From positions 1-43,839 of the forward strand of contig JAUNDD010000015.1 in the NCBI GenBank assembly GCA_030526245.1: 43,839 nucleotides of DNA, given 5' to 3'. This document shows, one piece after another, positions 1 to 8,572 of the stretch. The stretch is from Lachnospiraceae bacterium (GTDB lineage: Bacteria > Bacillota > Clostridia > Lachnospirales > Lachnospiraceae). The position numbers and the translations under genes were made by a program. Below the pieces are notes generated by a model. It searched no databases, had not been told where the DNA came from, and saw only the letters and a program-made list of their open reading frames with translations. How positions within the stretch are numbered: the stretch's first letter is position 1; each line of letters starts with the position of its first letter.

Positions 1-1112
1 GCAGGCGCCTGGCCCTTCTGAGCCGGTGCTGCCTTTGCCGGTGCCTGGCTCTTCTGAGCCGGTGCTGCCTTCACCGGCGCTTCGGTTCTGGCATATTCCG
101 GCATCTGACGTGCCTTTCGGGAGGTCTGGGGCATCACATCCAGTTCATTGCCCGGATAACCCATGGGGCGCTGACTCTGACCGGCCGGACGTACTCCCTG
201 GGGATCGCCCTGTCCCTGGCTGGCCGGACGCACACCCTGAGGCTGTCCCTGACCGGCCGGGCGTGCTCCCTGGGGATGTCCCTGATCTGCCGGACGTGCT
301 CCCTGGGTGCGGGTCTCCGGCTCTTCCAGGGGAGCCTGTCCCTTCATAGCCGCCTTCAGCTCCTTCTTCTGTGCCTTTTTCTGAGCCTTCAGCTCCTTTT
401 TGGTGGGAAGCGGCTTTCCATCCGGTCCGCCGATCCCGTAGCTGCGATAATCGTTCAGCTCCGCCTTCAGGTCACGCTTGTGGAGGATCTGATTGATCAC
501 CACAAACAGCAGTACCACCGCTGCCGCGATCAGGCCGTACACGATCTTGGTATACAGGCTGAGAGTTTCCTTGTACTGCGCGATCTCCCCCTTCAGGCTG
601 GTGATCGTACTCTCCGCCTCCTGGATCGTATTCTTATCCACCTTGACGTACTGGGTGTCGTCCACCGGCTCCTCGGTCTGCGGCTGAGTCTCCGGCTCAA
701 TGGGAACCTCGGTAGCCGGCACCGGTGCCTCGGTCTCCACCACCGGCGCCACCGTGGTGGCATCCGGGCGGACATTCAGCACATACGTGTGCACCGCACC
801 ATTCGGTGCCGTTACATTAATGTTGACTCTGCCGGTTCCGTCTTCATTAAGTACAGCTCCCTCCACAGCGCAGGATGCATTGCTGTTGGAGGTGACCGGT
901 GCGATAGACAGCTCCGCTGTTCCGGCCGGAACCGTCACATCGTACTCCCAGATATCGTAGGAGAAATCCGGGGTTACCGTTACACCCTCGGTGTTGATTC
1001 CCAGTGCATACAGGGAATTGTCATCATCTGAGGCCATCGCTGTCATACCGAAGATCAACATCATCAGTATCGTCATCACAGCAAGCCAGCTGTTTCTTAC
1101 CATACTTTTCAT
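1..1112 (-). CDS. Cadherin-like domain membrane protein, C-terminus cut off by the window edge
   Basis: The frame is open from 1112 to the left edge, so only about the first 370 residues are visible. I chose the ATG at 1110-1112 because an AGGAAAGGG ribosome binding site lies 12 nt upstream; a second in-frame ATG follows at 1103. In order the protein has a signal peptide (about 1-27), a beta-rich segment of about 85 residues resembling the cadherin-like beta-sandwich family (for example SYDIWEYDVTVPAG, then a closing HTYVLNVRP), a Pro/Thr/Glu-rich linker, a short helical stretch, one membrane segment (LIAAAVVLLFVVINQIL), a Lys/Ala-rich basic stretch, and a disordered tail. The tail carries repeats of the form PQG(A/V)RPAxQG followed by Ala-Pro-Gln-Lys-rich repeats. 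The topology implies a small outside domain and a long cytoplasmic tail. Function is unknown. The domain family is a judgement from pattern; signal peptide and membrane segment are clear. Confidence 0.8.
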   Translation of the reverse strand, partial: MKSMVRNSWLAVMTILMMLIFGMTAMASDDDNSLYALGINTEGVTVTPDFSYDIWEYDVTVPAGTAELSIAPVTSNSNASCAVEGAVLNEDGTGRVNINVTAPNGAVHTYVLNVRPDATTVAPVVETEAPVPATEVPIEPETQPQTEEPVDDTQYVKVDKNTIQEAESTITSLKGEIAQYKETLSLYTKIVYGLIAAAVVLLFVVINQILHKRDLKAELNDYRSYGIGGPDGKPLPTKKELKAQKKAQKKELKAAMKGQAPLEEPETRTQGARPADQGHPQGARPAGQGQPQGVRPASQGQGDPQGVRPAGQSQRPMGYPGNELDVMPQTSRKARQMPEYARTEAPVKAAPAQKSQAPAKAAPAQKGQAP

Positions 1113-1216
1113 TCGTTTGTGCTGCCCTTTCCTATCCATTCAGTCAGTAGCCGTTCTCAAAAAACTACACCAGATAATCTGCCTGTTTTCCCTTATCCGC
1201 GATAAGGTATTGCTGC

Positions 1217-1243
1217 GTTACAGTTCACTGCGTGAACTGTAAC
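1217..1243. repeat. 27-bp perfect palindrome with 8-bp flanking duplication
   Basis: Two perfect 12-base arms, GTTACAGTTCAC and its complement, surround the loop TGC. Left flank 1209-1216 is ATTGCTGC and right flank 1244-1251 is ATTGTTGC, a 7-of-8 direct repeat. It lies 11 bp downstream of the purD stop. A separate small palindrome (CCTTATC, CGC, GATAAGG) precedes it near 1190-1207. Confidence 0.85.
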
Positions 1244-1254
1244 ATTGTTGCCTC

Positions 1255-2529
1255 TCAGCATTCATCGATTGCTTTGCCGATGTCGCTGCGCATATACTGT
1301 CCTTCAAACTCAATGCTCTTCACCGCTTCATAGGCTGCTGCCCGGGCACTCTTTAAATCAGCGCCGGTGCAGGTCACGCCCAGAACGCGGCCGCCGCTCG
1401 TTACGATCTTTCCATCCTTGAAGGCCGTACCGGCATGGAATACCATGCAGTCGTCCCGATCCTTCAGACTTTCCAGTCCCCGGATTTCCTTACCCTTTTC
1501 GTAAGCCACCGGATAACCGCCGGATGCCAGCACTACGCAGACAGCTGCGTTGTCCTCAAACTCCAGGGTGATCTGATCCAGAGTACCGTCCACACAGGCC
1601 TCGAACACCTCAACGATATCATTCTTCATGCGCGGCAGGACCACCTGGGTCTCCGGATCGCCAAAACGTGCATTATACTCCAGCACACGCGGTCCCTTCG
1701 GAGTCAGCATCAGACCGAAGAAGATCACGCCCTGGAAAGGACGGCCTTCTGCTGCCATGGCATCCACCGTTGCCTGGAAGATGTACTTGCGGCAGAACTC
1801 CTCCACCTCCGGGGTATAGAAGGGGCTCGGAGAGAAGGTTCCCATACCGCCGGTATTCAGACCGGTATCACCATCACCGGCTCTCTTATGATCCTGGGCG
1901 GTGGTCATGGGCAGAATGGTCTTGCCGTCTGCAAAGGACAGGACCGATACCTCACGGCCGGTCATGAACTCTTCGATGACCATCCGGTTTCCGGCTTCAC
2001 CAAAGTGCTTGTCCTCCATGATCTCACGTACACCGGCCTTGGCCTCCTCCAGATCCTGACAGATCAGAACGCCCTTGCCCAGAGCCAGGCCGTCCGCCTT
2101 CAGTACAATGGGGAAGGAAGCCTCCTTCTCCAGATACTCGATGGCTGCCTTCGGATCGTCAAAGTTCTCATACGCTGCCGTCGGAATATTGTACTTCTTC
2201 ATCAAATCCTTGGAGAAGGCTTTGGAACCCTCCAGAATCGCTGCGTTTTTGCGCGGTCCGAAGATACGCAGCCCTTCACGCTCGAATACATCTACCACGC
2301 CGCCAACCAGTGGATCATCCATACCGACCACCGTCAGGCCGATCTGATGCTCCTTCGCAAAGGCTGCCAGCTTTTCAAACTCCATGGCTCCAATCGGAAC
2401 ACACTCCGCAAACTCGGCAATGCCGGCATTACCCGGTGCACAGTAAAGCTTGCCGGCCTTCGGGCTCTGGGCGATCTTCCAGGCCAGTGCATGTTCGCGT
2501 CCGCCGCTTCCAATAATCAGAATATCCAC
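1255..2529 (-). CDS. purD: Phosphoribosylamine--glycine ligase (GAR synthetase)
   Basis: PurD joins glycine to phosphoribosylamine with ATP, the second step of de novo purine synthesis. The 424-residue length is normal for the family. The N-terminal nucleotide-fold motif GSGGREHALAWK and PGNAGI, the ATP-grasp segment ADGLALGKGV and the metal-site region NARFGDPETQVVLPR are all present. Translation starts at a GTG (2527-2529), chosen because AAGGAGG lies nine bases upstream and the first residues MDILIIGSGG match the usual PurD start. It is the last gene of purE-purM-purN-purD and is separated from purN by 117 bp that hold a 27-bp palindromic repeat. No truncation is seen. Confidence 0.97.
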   Translation of the reverse strand: MDILIIGSGGREHALAWKIAQSPKAGKLYCAPGNAGIAEFAECVPIGAMEFEKLAAFAKEHQIGLTVVGMDDPLVGGVVDVFEREGLRIFGPRKNAAILEGSKAFSKDLMKKYNIPTAAYENFDDPKAAIEYLEKEASFPIVLKADGLALGKGVLICQDLEEAKAGVREIMEDKHFGEAGNRMVIEEFMTGREVSVLSFADGKTILPMTTAQDHKRAGDGDTGLNTGGMGTFSPSPFYTPEVEEFCRKYIFQATVDAMAAEGRPFQGVIFFGLMLTPKGPRVLEYNARFGDPETQVVLPRMKNDIVEVFEACVDGTLDQITLEFEDNAAVCVVLASGGYPVAYEKGKEIRGLESLKDRDDCMVFHAGTAFKDGKIVTSGGRVLGVTCTGADLKSARAAAYEAVKSIEFEGQYMRSDIGKAIDEC

Positions 2530-2612
2530 AGGACTTGTCCTCCTTCATGCTCTATCATCCCCGACACAGGGGCAACGTTCCTTACATGGCCTTCACTGAA
2601 TGAATGCCATAC

Positions 2613-2639
2613 GTTGCAGTTCACTACGTGAACTGTAAC
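2613..2639. repeat. 27-bp palindrome flanked by 7-bp direct repeats
   Basis: Same hairpin as at 1217, with loop TAC. One arm position is changed so that the RNA stem would hold a G-U pair. Flanks 2606-2612 and 2640-2646 are both GCCATAC, an exact direct repeat abutting the palindrome. The right end lies 7 bp downstream of the purN stop codon. Confidence 0.85.
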
Positions 2640-2646
2640 GCCATAC

Positions 2647-3276
2647 TTACTGCCCCAAAATGCGGCATCTTCCGTCTTCCACAACGACCCGACCCTGACC
2701 GATCAGACGAATGGCCTCCGGCAGGATCTTCCACTCCGCCTCCTGCATGATGCGCAGCTGCAGTGCCTCCGGCGTATCGCCGTCCCGCACCTCCACCGCT
2801 TTCTGCAGAATGATGGGTCCGGTATCCGTTCCCTTATCCACAAAATGAACCGTGGCTCCGCTGACACGAACGCCCCGTTCCAGAGCTGCCTCATGCACCT
2901 TCAGGCCATAGTAGCCTGTGCCGCAGAAGGCCGGGATCAGCGCCGGATGAATGTTGATGATCCGGTTGGGGAATGCATCCACCAGCTTTTCCGGAATCAC
3001 CACCAGGCAGCCGGCCAGTACCACCAGATCCGCACCGCTTGCCAGCAGTCTTGCCAGCAGGGCATCGTTAAAGGCTTCCCGGTCCGGATAATCCTTCGGG
3101 GAAATGCACTCGGCCGGGATGCCGTGACGGGCTGCACGCTCCAGTGCAAAAGCCCCTTTATTATTGCTGATGACTACCTCGATCTTCGTATCCGGAATAG
3201 TTCCCGCCTCGATCTGATCGATGATGGCCTGCAGATTGGTGCCGCCTCCGGACACCAGCACAGCTAATTTCAGCAT
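2647..3276 (-). CDS. purN: Phosphoribosylglycinamide formyltransferase (GAR transformylase)
   Basis: PurN transfers the formyl group of 10-formyltetrahydrofolate to GAR, the third step of purine synthesis. The 209-residue protein is a typical full-length PurN. Visible motifs are the phosphate loop [12 protein letters not shown] (9-20) and the catalytic triad expected from E. coli PurN: Asn108 and His110 in NIHPALIP, and Asp151 in [10 protein letters not shown]. The ATG at 3274-3276 lies inside the end of purM: the two genes overlap by seven bases (3270-3276), which indicates translational coupling. It is followed at 7 bp by a palindromic repeat and then purD. Confidence 0.97.
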   Translation of the reverse strand: MLKLAVLVSGGGTNLQAIIDQIEAGTIPDTKIEVVISNNKGAFALERAARHGIPAECISPKDYPDREAFNDALLARLLASGADLVVLAGCLVVIPEKLVDAFPNRIINIHPALIPAFCGTGYYGLKVHEAALERGVRVSGATVHFVDKGTDTGPIILQKAVEVRDGDTPEALQLRIMQEAEWKILPEAIRLIGQGRVVVEDGRCRILGQ

Positions 3277-4295
3277 AAGGTTACTCCCTTTTCACCGTTC
3301 TCCACGCTGCCTACCACATAGGGCTGCTCGCCGGCTGCCTTGATGGCTTCCATAGTCTTGTCCACATCCGCCGGATCCACCGCTACGATCATGCCCAGAC
3401 CCATGTTGAAGGTGTTGTACATCATCTGCTCGGCAATATCACCGGTCTTCTGCATCAGCTTGAAGATCGGCAGTACCGGATAGCTGTCCTTTTTCACAAC
3501 AGCGCGCACGCCATCCGGAAGCATTCTCGGAATGTTCTCATAGAAGCCGCCACCGGTGATATGGCTGCAGCCCTTGATGGTAACGCCGGCGTCCTTGATG
3601 CTCTTTAACGCCTTCACGTAGATCTTGGTGGGACGGATCAGTGCCTCACCCAGAGTCTCACCCAGCTCATCATAATAGGTATCCAGCGATTCCTTTGTGA
3701 TTTCAAATACCTTACGTACCAGAGAGAAGCCGTTGCTGTGTACACCGGAGGATGCAATACCGATCAGGGTATCGCCGGCCTTGATGTTCTCGCCGGTGAT
3801 CAGGTCCTTACGGTCTACCACACCTACCGCAAAACCGGCCAGATCGTAATCATCCTCCGGCATCAGACCCGGATGCTCTGCTGTCTCGCCGCCGATCAGG
3901 GCAGCGCCGGCCTGCTTGCAGCCCTCAGCTACACCGCTGACGATGGTGGCGATCTTTTCCGGATAGTTCTTGCCGCAGGCAATGTAATCCAGGAAGAACA
4001 GGGACTCGCCGCCGGCACAGGCAACGTCATTCACACACATAGCCACTGCATCGATACCGATGGTATCGTGCTTGTCCATCACGAATGCCAGCTTAACCTT
4101 GGTGCCGCAGCCATCCGTACCGGAAAGAAGGACCGGATCCTCCATGTCCTTGATGTTCTTCAGAGAGAAGGCACCGGAAAAGCCGCCCAGGCCGCCCAGT
4201 ACTTCCGGTCTCATGGTTCCCTTTACATATTCCTTCATCAGTTCGACTGACTTGTAGCCTGCTTCAATATCTACGCCCGCCTTCTTGTAATCCAT
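3270..4295 (-). CDS. purM: Phosphoribosylformylglycinamidine cyclo-ligase (AIR synthetase)
   Basis: PurM closes the imidazole ring with ATP, forming aminoimidazole ribotide. The protein is 341 residues, usual for the family, and carries the ATP-site signature [11 protein letters not shown], the segment [21 protein letters not shown], and [13 protein letters not shown]. The frame is open further upstream to 4346, but the ATG at 4293-4295 is preferred: AGGAGG sits five bases upstream and [20 protein letters not shown] is the expected beginning. The stop overlaps the purN start. purE ends 187 bp upstream; that gap shows no gene. Confidence 0.97.
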   Translation of the reverse strand: MDYKKAGVDIEAGYKSVELMKEYVKGTMRPEVLGGLGGFSGAFSLKNIKDMEDPVLLSGTDGCGTKVKLAFVMDKHDTIGIDAVAMCVNDVACAGGESLFFLDYIACGKNYPEKIATIVSGVAEGCKQAGAALIGGETAEHPGLMPEDDYDLAGFAVGVVDRKDLITGENIKAGDTLIGIASSGVHSNGFSLVRKVFEITKESLDTYYDELGETLGEALIRPTKIYVKALKSIKDAGVTIKGCSHITGGGFYENIPRMLPDGVRAVVKKDSYPVLPIFKLMQKTGDIAEQMMYNTFNMGLGMIVAVDPADVDKTMEAIKAAGEQPYVVGSVENGEKGVTLC

Positions 4296-4482
4296 AGCTG
4301 TCCTCCTGGAATATTTTCTGTTCATCCGATCCGCCCGCACTTCCACGCGGTGCGAACCGTTATCTCACCTGTATACCTGTATAGACCGGGGCTCTCCAGG
4401 GCTGACCGTCTGCCGGTGTCCCCTTCCATCCCGGTGTTTTTCACGCCGGCCCACCTGTGGAGACCGCCGCTGCTTTCTTTGA

Positions 4483-4983
4483 TCAGTAAGCCTCGCAGCC
4501 TACCTCCTGCAGACGGGCATCCTTTGCCACCACCTGCTCCTTCATATCCTTTGCATACTCCTTCAGCTTTGCCAGAATAGCCGGATCACTGACAGACAGG
4601 ATCTTTGCTGCCAGCAGACCTGCGTTGGCACCGCCGTTGATCGCCACGGTAGCCACCGGGATTCCCGAGGGCATCTGCACGATGGAGTAGAGTGAATCGC
4701 GTCCGCCCAGAGAGGTGGTATGCATAGGGATACCGATGACCGGCATCGGGAAAATAGCGGCACACATACCCGGCAGATGCGCAGCCATACCTGCACCTGC
4801 AATGATCACCTTAACACCGCGGTCCTCAGCGGTCTTTGCATATTCAAAGAACTCATCCGGTTCTCTGTGTGCGGAAATAATTCTCATCTCATAGTCGATA
4901 CCAAGCTGCTTCAGTACATCGGCTGCCTTTTTCATAACCGGCATATCCGAATCGCTGCCCATAACAATGCTGACTGCTGCCAT
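4483..4983 (-). CDS. purE: 5-(carboxyamino)imidazole ribonucleotide mutase
   Basis: Class I PurE moves the carboxyl group of N5-CAIR to give CAIR. The 166-residue length and the motifs MGSDSDMPVMKKA at the N-terminus, SAHREPDEFFEYAK with the catalytic His, and INGGANAGLLAAKI near the end are diagnostic. The start ATG at 4981-4983 has GAAAGGAG eight bases upstream. It is the first gene of the purine cluster, about 130 nt downstream of the predicted transcription start. The companion purK is not in the window, so how N5-CAIR is supplied cannot be seen here. Confidence 0.96.
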   Translation of the reverse strand: MAAVSIVMGSDSDMPVMKKAADVLKQLGIDYEMRIISAHREPDEFFEYAKTAEDRGVKVIIAGAGMAAHLPGMCAAIFPMPVIGIPMHTTSLGGRDSLYSIVQMPSGIPVATVAINGGANAGLLAAKILSVSDPAILAKLKEYAKDMKEQVVAKDARLQEVGCEAY

Positions 4984-5119
4984 GTTGTTCTCCTTTCGCT
5001 ATTGCCCTGTCGCTGCATTACTCACTACAGTTCCTGTCAGATACTGCGTCCGGATCAGAAAACAAGCTCTGCTCCGGATCCTCTCTGGTCATGGAATGCG
5101 CACTGCAATCCATTTCTGC

Positions 5120-5148
5120 ATTGTAACCATCTGTCCTGCCCTTGTCAA
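5120..5148 (-). promoter_or_regulatory. Sigma-70-type promoter of the purine cluster
   Basis: On the minus strand, TTGACA (5143-5148) and TACAAT (5120-5125) are separated by exactly 17 bases. Transcription would start near 5113, leaving an untranslated leader of about 130 nt before purE. I looked for a purine (guanine-type) riboswitch in the leader and did not recognise one. Confidence 0.8.
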
Positions 5149-5233
5149 ATCTGCTTCCGCATATATTACAAATTGCCGCCTGGGCGGTCCGTTTATATTT
5201 CGAGTTCCACGGGAGATCTGGGCTTCAGCCGGA

Positions 5234-7315
5234 TCAGCCCCTGTCCTCCAGCGCTTCATTCAGAGCCTCCGTACCCGGGAGCACGAACCGGCCGTCCCGG
5301 ATCAGTTCAATGCCTGTTCCGTCCCGTCGGATCACTTCGATCAGCCCCAGCTGCTCGTAGGGGATCGTAATATCCGTATGGCATCCAAAATATGCTTCCG
5401 CCGGATCTTCCTTCCGCTTCACGGAAACGCTGTTGTCCCGGGCGATGATCTCTTTGCCGTCCGGGTTAAACACCGGCGTGTCCTCCTCGTAGCTGTAGCA
5501 GGTATCCCCCACCGCAAAATGAGGTCCGGTCTTTTCAGCGATCAGGATCGGAAGCCGTCCGGCAATTCCATACTTTTGTCCCATCCGATAGGCTGCCGTA
5601 TTCGTGCCGATGGCAAATTCACCCATGGGTAGTGTTTCATGATGAAACAGCACATTTGCCCGGATCAGCTCCTGACCCTTGCCGGGATCCTCAAAGTTAG
5701 CACAGCCGTATGACGTGATCCGGCCCTCCTCAAACTGCAGCTCCAGATCCCGGTACAGCAGTTCATTTAAGTAGACCTCCTGTACATGCAGACATCCCCG
5801 GGTGCCCTCCAGCTTCGGCGAGGTAAACACCTCTCCCACCGGGATATTGACATCCGCCACACAGTTTTCAAAAATCGTCTGCCGGTCCGGATCCTCCAGC
5901 TCATGCAGTGCCACCGTCAGATCCGTATGGTTTCCATTCATGCCCAGGATCCGCACCTTCTCGCCCTGATCCAGAGCGTCGATCAGTGTCTGCTGGATCC
6001 TTTCATAAAGGCCGGCATCCAGCGAATTGATGCGCACGGTCTCCTTAAAGATCTCCGGATAATCCGGACCGATGGAGGGAAGCGGCAGCGCCATGATCGT
6101 AAAGCTTCGCTCATCTCCCGGGATATACCGGTTCGCTAATCGGGAAGCGCTGGTATTCATCTCGCTGAGCCAGCTCTGCTGCTTTCCGGACAGATGCACG
6201 CGGCTTTCACAGTCCGCCGGCGTAAAGGGTTCTTCTCCGAACACCTCTAGCACGGCCGGACCCGCATGGCCTCTGGCCTGCTCTTCATACATCTGGTATG
6301 CGCTTTCGATCACTTCCAGACGGCGGCTCACCAGCTTTTTATCCAGAAACAGTCCCAGATCCTCCTGATGATCCATGATCATCTGCCGATTGGGATGGCC
6401 GCCGACATAGCCCACCTCATGACCGGTGGTGCAGTTCAAAATGCTGCGGGCGCTTCTAAAGATCACCGCCTTCAGTCCCATCTGTTCAAACTGCCGGATG
6501 GCCTCCGCGATCAGACGCTCAAAGCCCAGCTGATACCGGATATTCACCGTACGCTTCCGGCTCAGATCCTTTCCGGCCTTCACAAAGCCGATGCGGTAGC
6601 CCTCGGTAAACACCCGGGCAATGGCCTCCACCTCGTCCTGGCTCAGGGCGTTCATGGCTCTGGCCGTTTCCAGCTCGTCGGAGGATACATATTCGCCGTA
6701 ATAATATAGATAGATCGGATCGGAAAGATCCGCCCGGCGGATAATCTGCCCGGCAAAATCCCGGGTCTCGTCCACGCTCTGACGAATTCGCTCCGTCACG
6801 ATGATATCGCAGTTGTCATGCAGGAACCAGTACAGACACCGACGGATCTGCTCCGGTTCTTCGCCATCCTCCAGCTGATTGAACACCTCGATCAGCAGCT
6901 CCATGTGGATGACCATCAGCTCCAGCTGCCCCTCGAAGGTCCAGGCTGTCAGACCGCGCAGCTGAACATACAGAAAGGAAAGCAGCTGTCCCAGCTCCGG
7001 CCCCAGCCTTCGAACCGCATAGTCCGGGTTGGCAAAGCTTTCACTGTAGTGGTCCGGAAGGATATCCGCATACATCTCCCGGTTGATCTCTTCCCAGCGG
7101 CTGCGGTCCCATCCGTCCGCCTCGCCGCTTTCCAGGGCCTGACAGATCTGCCCCATCCGGCAGACAAAGGCTGCCGTGGACCGGAAATATTCCTTTAATC
7201 CGTCACCAAAACCAGCCGGCAATTCCTCCTGACCGATCTGACGGATCCGCTCCATAGCCAGCTCCCGGCGTTCCGCCAAAAGCCCGGCATTTTCTTCATC
7301 TCGATATAAATACAT
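5234..7315 (-). CDS. Aminopeptidase, peptidase family M29 (AmpS/PepS type)
   Basis: The C-terminal half is a clear metallo-aminopeptidase of family M29, which removes N-terminal residues using two metal ions. Visible motifs are GEVFTSPKLEGTRG, GEFAIGTNTAAYRMGQKYG, HFAVGDTCYSYEEDTP and FGCHTDITIPYEQLG. At 693 residues it is much longer than a classical M29 enzyme of about 400. The first 300 residues or so are helical and acidic, with no motif I recognise, so this is an N-terminally extended form. The open frame runs back to 7486, but the ATG at 7313-7315 has GGGGAG ten bases upstream and lies just past the stop of the preceding membrane-protein gene (27 bp gap). No signal peptide is seen, so it should act in the cytoplasm. 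Confidence 0.9.
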   Translation of the reverse strand: MYLYRDEENAGLLAERRELAMERIRQIGQEELPAGFGDGLKEYFRSTAAFVCRMGQICQALESGEADGWDRSRWEEINREMYADILPDHYSESFANPDYAVRRLGPELGQLLSFLYVQLRGLTAWTFEGQLELMVIHMELLIEVFNQLEDGEEPEQIRRCLYWFLHDNCDIIVTERIRQSVDETRDFAGQIIRRADLSDPIYLYYYGEYVSSDELETARAMNALSQDEVEAIARVFTEGYRIGFVKAGKDLSRKRTVNIRYQLGFERLIAEAIRQFEQMGLKAVIFRSARSILNCTTGHEVGYVGGHPNRQMIMDHQEDLGLFLDKKLVSRRLEVIESAYQMYEEQARGHAGPAVLEVFGEEPFTPADCESRVHLSGKQQSWLSEMNTSASRLANRYIPGDERSFTIMALPLPSIGPDYPEIFKETVRINSLDAGLYERIQQTLIDALDQGEKVRILGMNGNHTDLTVALHELEDPDRQTIFENCVADVNIPVGEVFTSPKLEGTRGCLHVQEVYLNELLYRDLELQFEEGRITSYGCANFEDPGKGQELIRANVLFHHETLPMGEFAIGTNTAAYRMGQKYGIAGRLPILIAEKTGPHFAVGDTCYSYEEDTPVFNPDGKEIIARDNSVSVKRKEDPAEAYFGCHTDITIPYEQLGLIEVIRRDGTGIELIRDGRFVLPGTEALNEALEDRG

Positions 7316-7341
7316 ACGCTGTTTACTCCCCGGCAATTCTG

Positions 7342-7662
7342 TCAGGACGCCAGTCCCAGACAAACGATCAGAAACCAGATCACTGTCATCAGACCACACC
7401 AAAGCGATCCGATCTTTGAAAACAGAAAGGACCGGCAAACGTCCCGGAAGCTGTGCAGGCCCAGATAGGTGCCATACAGAGAGCATGCCAGGCAGCAGAT
7501 GCCGATCGCTCCCATCAGCGGGGTCGCCTGTCCTGTCCGGGTCGTGATCCAGATCATAACGATAAACAGCAGCGCCGACACCGCTGCGATACCGGTGGCT
7601 GCCAGCCCATGTCTGGAATGATGACTTTCCCGATAGGTATATACCTTAGTTTTTCTGCGCAA
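7342..7662 (-). CDS. Small membrane protein, DUF6142-like
   Basis: A 106-residue protein with a basic N-terminus (RRKTKVYTYRESHHSRHG) followed by three hydrophobic segments (about LAATGIAAVSALLFIVMIWI, AIGICCLACSLYGTYLGL, and a C-terminal GLMTVIWFLIVCLGLA). The open frame starts at 7722, but a TTG at 7660-7662 is the likely start because AGGAGGAGA lies eight bases upstream. The region above it holds a decayed intergenic repeat (7701-7752). It precedes the M29 aminopeptidase by 26 bp and is probably co-transcribed with it. The resemblance to the DUF6142 group of Clostridia is from memory of pattern. Function is unknown. Confidence 0.75.
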   Translation of the reverse strand: MRRKTKVYTYRESHHSRHGLAATGIAAVSALLFIVMIWITTRTGQATPLMGAIGICCLACSLYGTYLGLHSFRDVCRSFLFSKIGSLWCGLMTVIWFLIVCLGLAS

Positions 7663-7700
7663 ATCTTTCTCCTCCTGACGACACCTGTTTCTGCCTGACC

Positions 7701-7752
7701 GGTACAGGTTTTTTGCCTGCAACCCTCGGAATCAAACCACCTGAACAGTCAT
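7701..7752. repeat. Decayed copy of the GTTACAG repeat, core hairpin deleted
   Basis: The order GCAACCCTCGG, AATCAAACCACC, TGAACAGTC follows the 90-bp copy at 8482-8571 but lacks the GCCGC hairpin core. No flanking duplication is seen. Confidence 0.5.
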
Positions 7753-7800
7753 ACATTTTCCGATGCGGATTCAAAGTATCCCGGCGATTGGCGGATGCTC

Positions 7801-7826
7801 TTTCAGTTCATGCCGTGAACTGCAGC
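7801..7826. repeat. Solo palindrome of the GTTACAG repeat, diverged
   Basis: TTTCAGTTCA, TGCCG, TGAACTGCAGC matches the end hairpin with several changes. It lies 4 bp downstream of the VanZ-like stop codon. Confidence 0.55.
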
Positions 7827-7830
7827 GGAT

Positions 7831-8283
7831 TCATACCGGCCAGATATGCCGGCGCATCCGGTCACAGACCGCAAAAACACAAAATCCGATGGCTCCGCCC
7901 AGTGTATTCAGTATCACATCATCGATATCGCAGCTTCCCACCCGGGTGAGCAGCTGAATCAGCTCCATCCCCACTGAAAACAGGGCCGTCAGACCGATCA
8001 TCCGCCAGCCGCTGCGCAGCTTTCGATACAGGATCGGCAGAATGGCCCCAAAGGGACAGAAGCCCACCACGTTACCCACCAGATTGATCAGCACATTTTT
8101 CATGCCGATCAGCTCTGCATACTGAATGAAACGGCGGATCTCCCGGAAGGGGACCAGATTGCAGGCAATCTGATCCGCCACGCTGCGCTCGGAAAACAGC
8201 AGCATGTACTCCAGCGCCGCAAAATAGAGAATAAACAGTACAGCTCCGGTCAACCGGATGCGTCTGGCTGTTTCCTGTGTCAT
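7831..8283 (-). CDS. VanZ family membrane protein
   Basis: A 150-residue polytopic protein with four or five hydrophobic segments and the VanZ-like features NLVPFREI, LINLVGNVVGFCPFGAILP and GMELIQLLTRVGSCDIDDVILN, the last containing the conserved Glu and Asp pattern of the family. VanZ itself confers low-level teicoplanin resistance by an unclear mechanism; most chromosomal relatives are uncharacterised, and no van genes are present here. The ATG (8281-8283) overlaps the stop of the upstream 55-residue membrane protein by four bases (ATGA), which implies coupled translation. Confidence 0.9.
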   Translation of the reverse strand: MTQETARRIRLTGAVLFILYFAALEYMLLFSERSVADQIACNLVPFREIRRFIQYAELIGMKNVLINLVGNVVGFCPFGAILPILYRKLRSGWRMIGLTALFSVGMELIQLLTRVGSCDIDDVILNTLGGAIGFCVFAVCDRMRRHIWPV

Positions 8284-8447
8284 CGAATCAGCATATCCGA
8301 CCGACGGGCCAGCAGCTTGGCTCCGCTGACGATCATCACGATACCGGCCGCCAGACTGGCTACGATTACTACCACACCGGTACCAATTCCCAGTGCACCC
8401 ACCGTACCCAGGGTCTTATATACCTTCTCATCCTGCTTCATTTTCAT
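8280..8447 (-). CDS. 55-residue single-pass membrane protein
   Basis: A small open frame with a charged N-terminus (MKMKQDEKVYKTLG), one long Gly/Val/Ala-rich membrane segment (GALGIGTGVVVIVASLAAG onward), and a basic tail ending ARRSDMLIR. AAAGAGGCAG lies seven to eight bases before the ATG at 8445-8447. The stop TGA shares bases with the ATG of the VanZ-like gene, so the two are likely made together. The coupling, the coding-like composition and the ribosome binding site support a real gene. Function is unknown. Confidence 0.75.
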   Translation of the reverse strand: MKMKQDEKVYKTLGTVGALGIGTGVVVIVASLAAGIVMIVSGAKLLARRSDMLIR

Positions 8448-8481
8448 ATTCTGCCTCTTTCACGGCTCTGCCGATCACGCT

Positions 8482-8571
8482 GTCACAGTTCACGCAGTGA
8501 ACTGCAACCCTCGGGATTTTGCCGCGTACGCAGCAAAACGCCTCACGGAATCGAACCGCCTAAACTGTAAC
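8482..8571. repeat. 90-bp MITE-like element with 8-bp flanking duplication
   Basis: Read on minus, it runs from GTTACAGTTTAGGCGG through a TTTTGC/GCAAAA hairpin core and CCCGAGGG to a 27-bp palindromic end. Left flank 8474-8481 is ATCACGCT and right flank 8572-8579 is ATTACGCT, a 7-of-8 match. The right flank overlaps the pyrE stop codon (8573-8575). Confidence 0.8.
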
Positions 8572-8572
8572 A

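Noticed and set aside
4984-5119. Purine riboswitch before purE
   Set aside because: The leader was examined for the guanine/adenine aptamer core and none was recognised.
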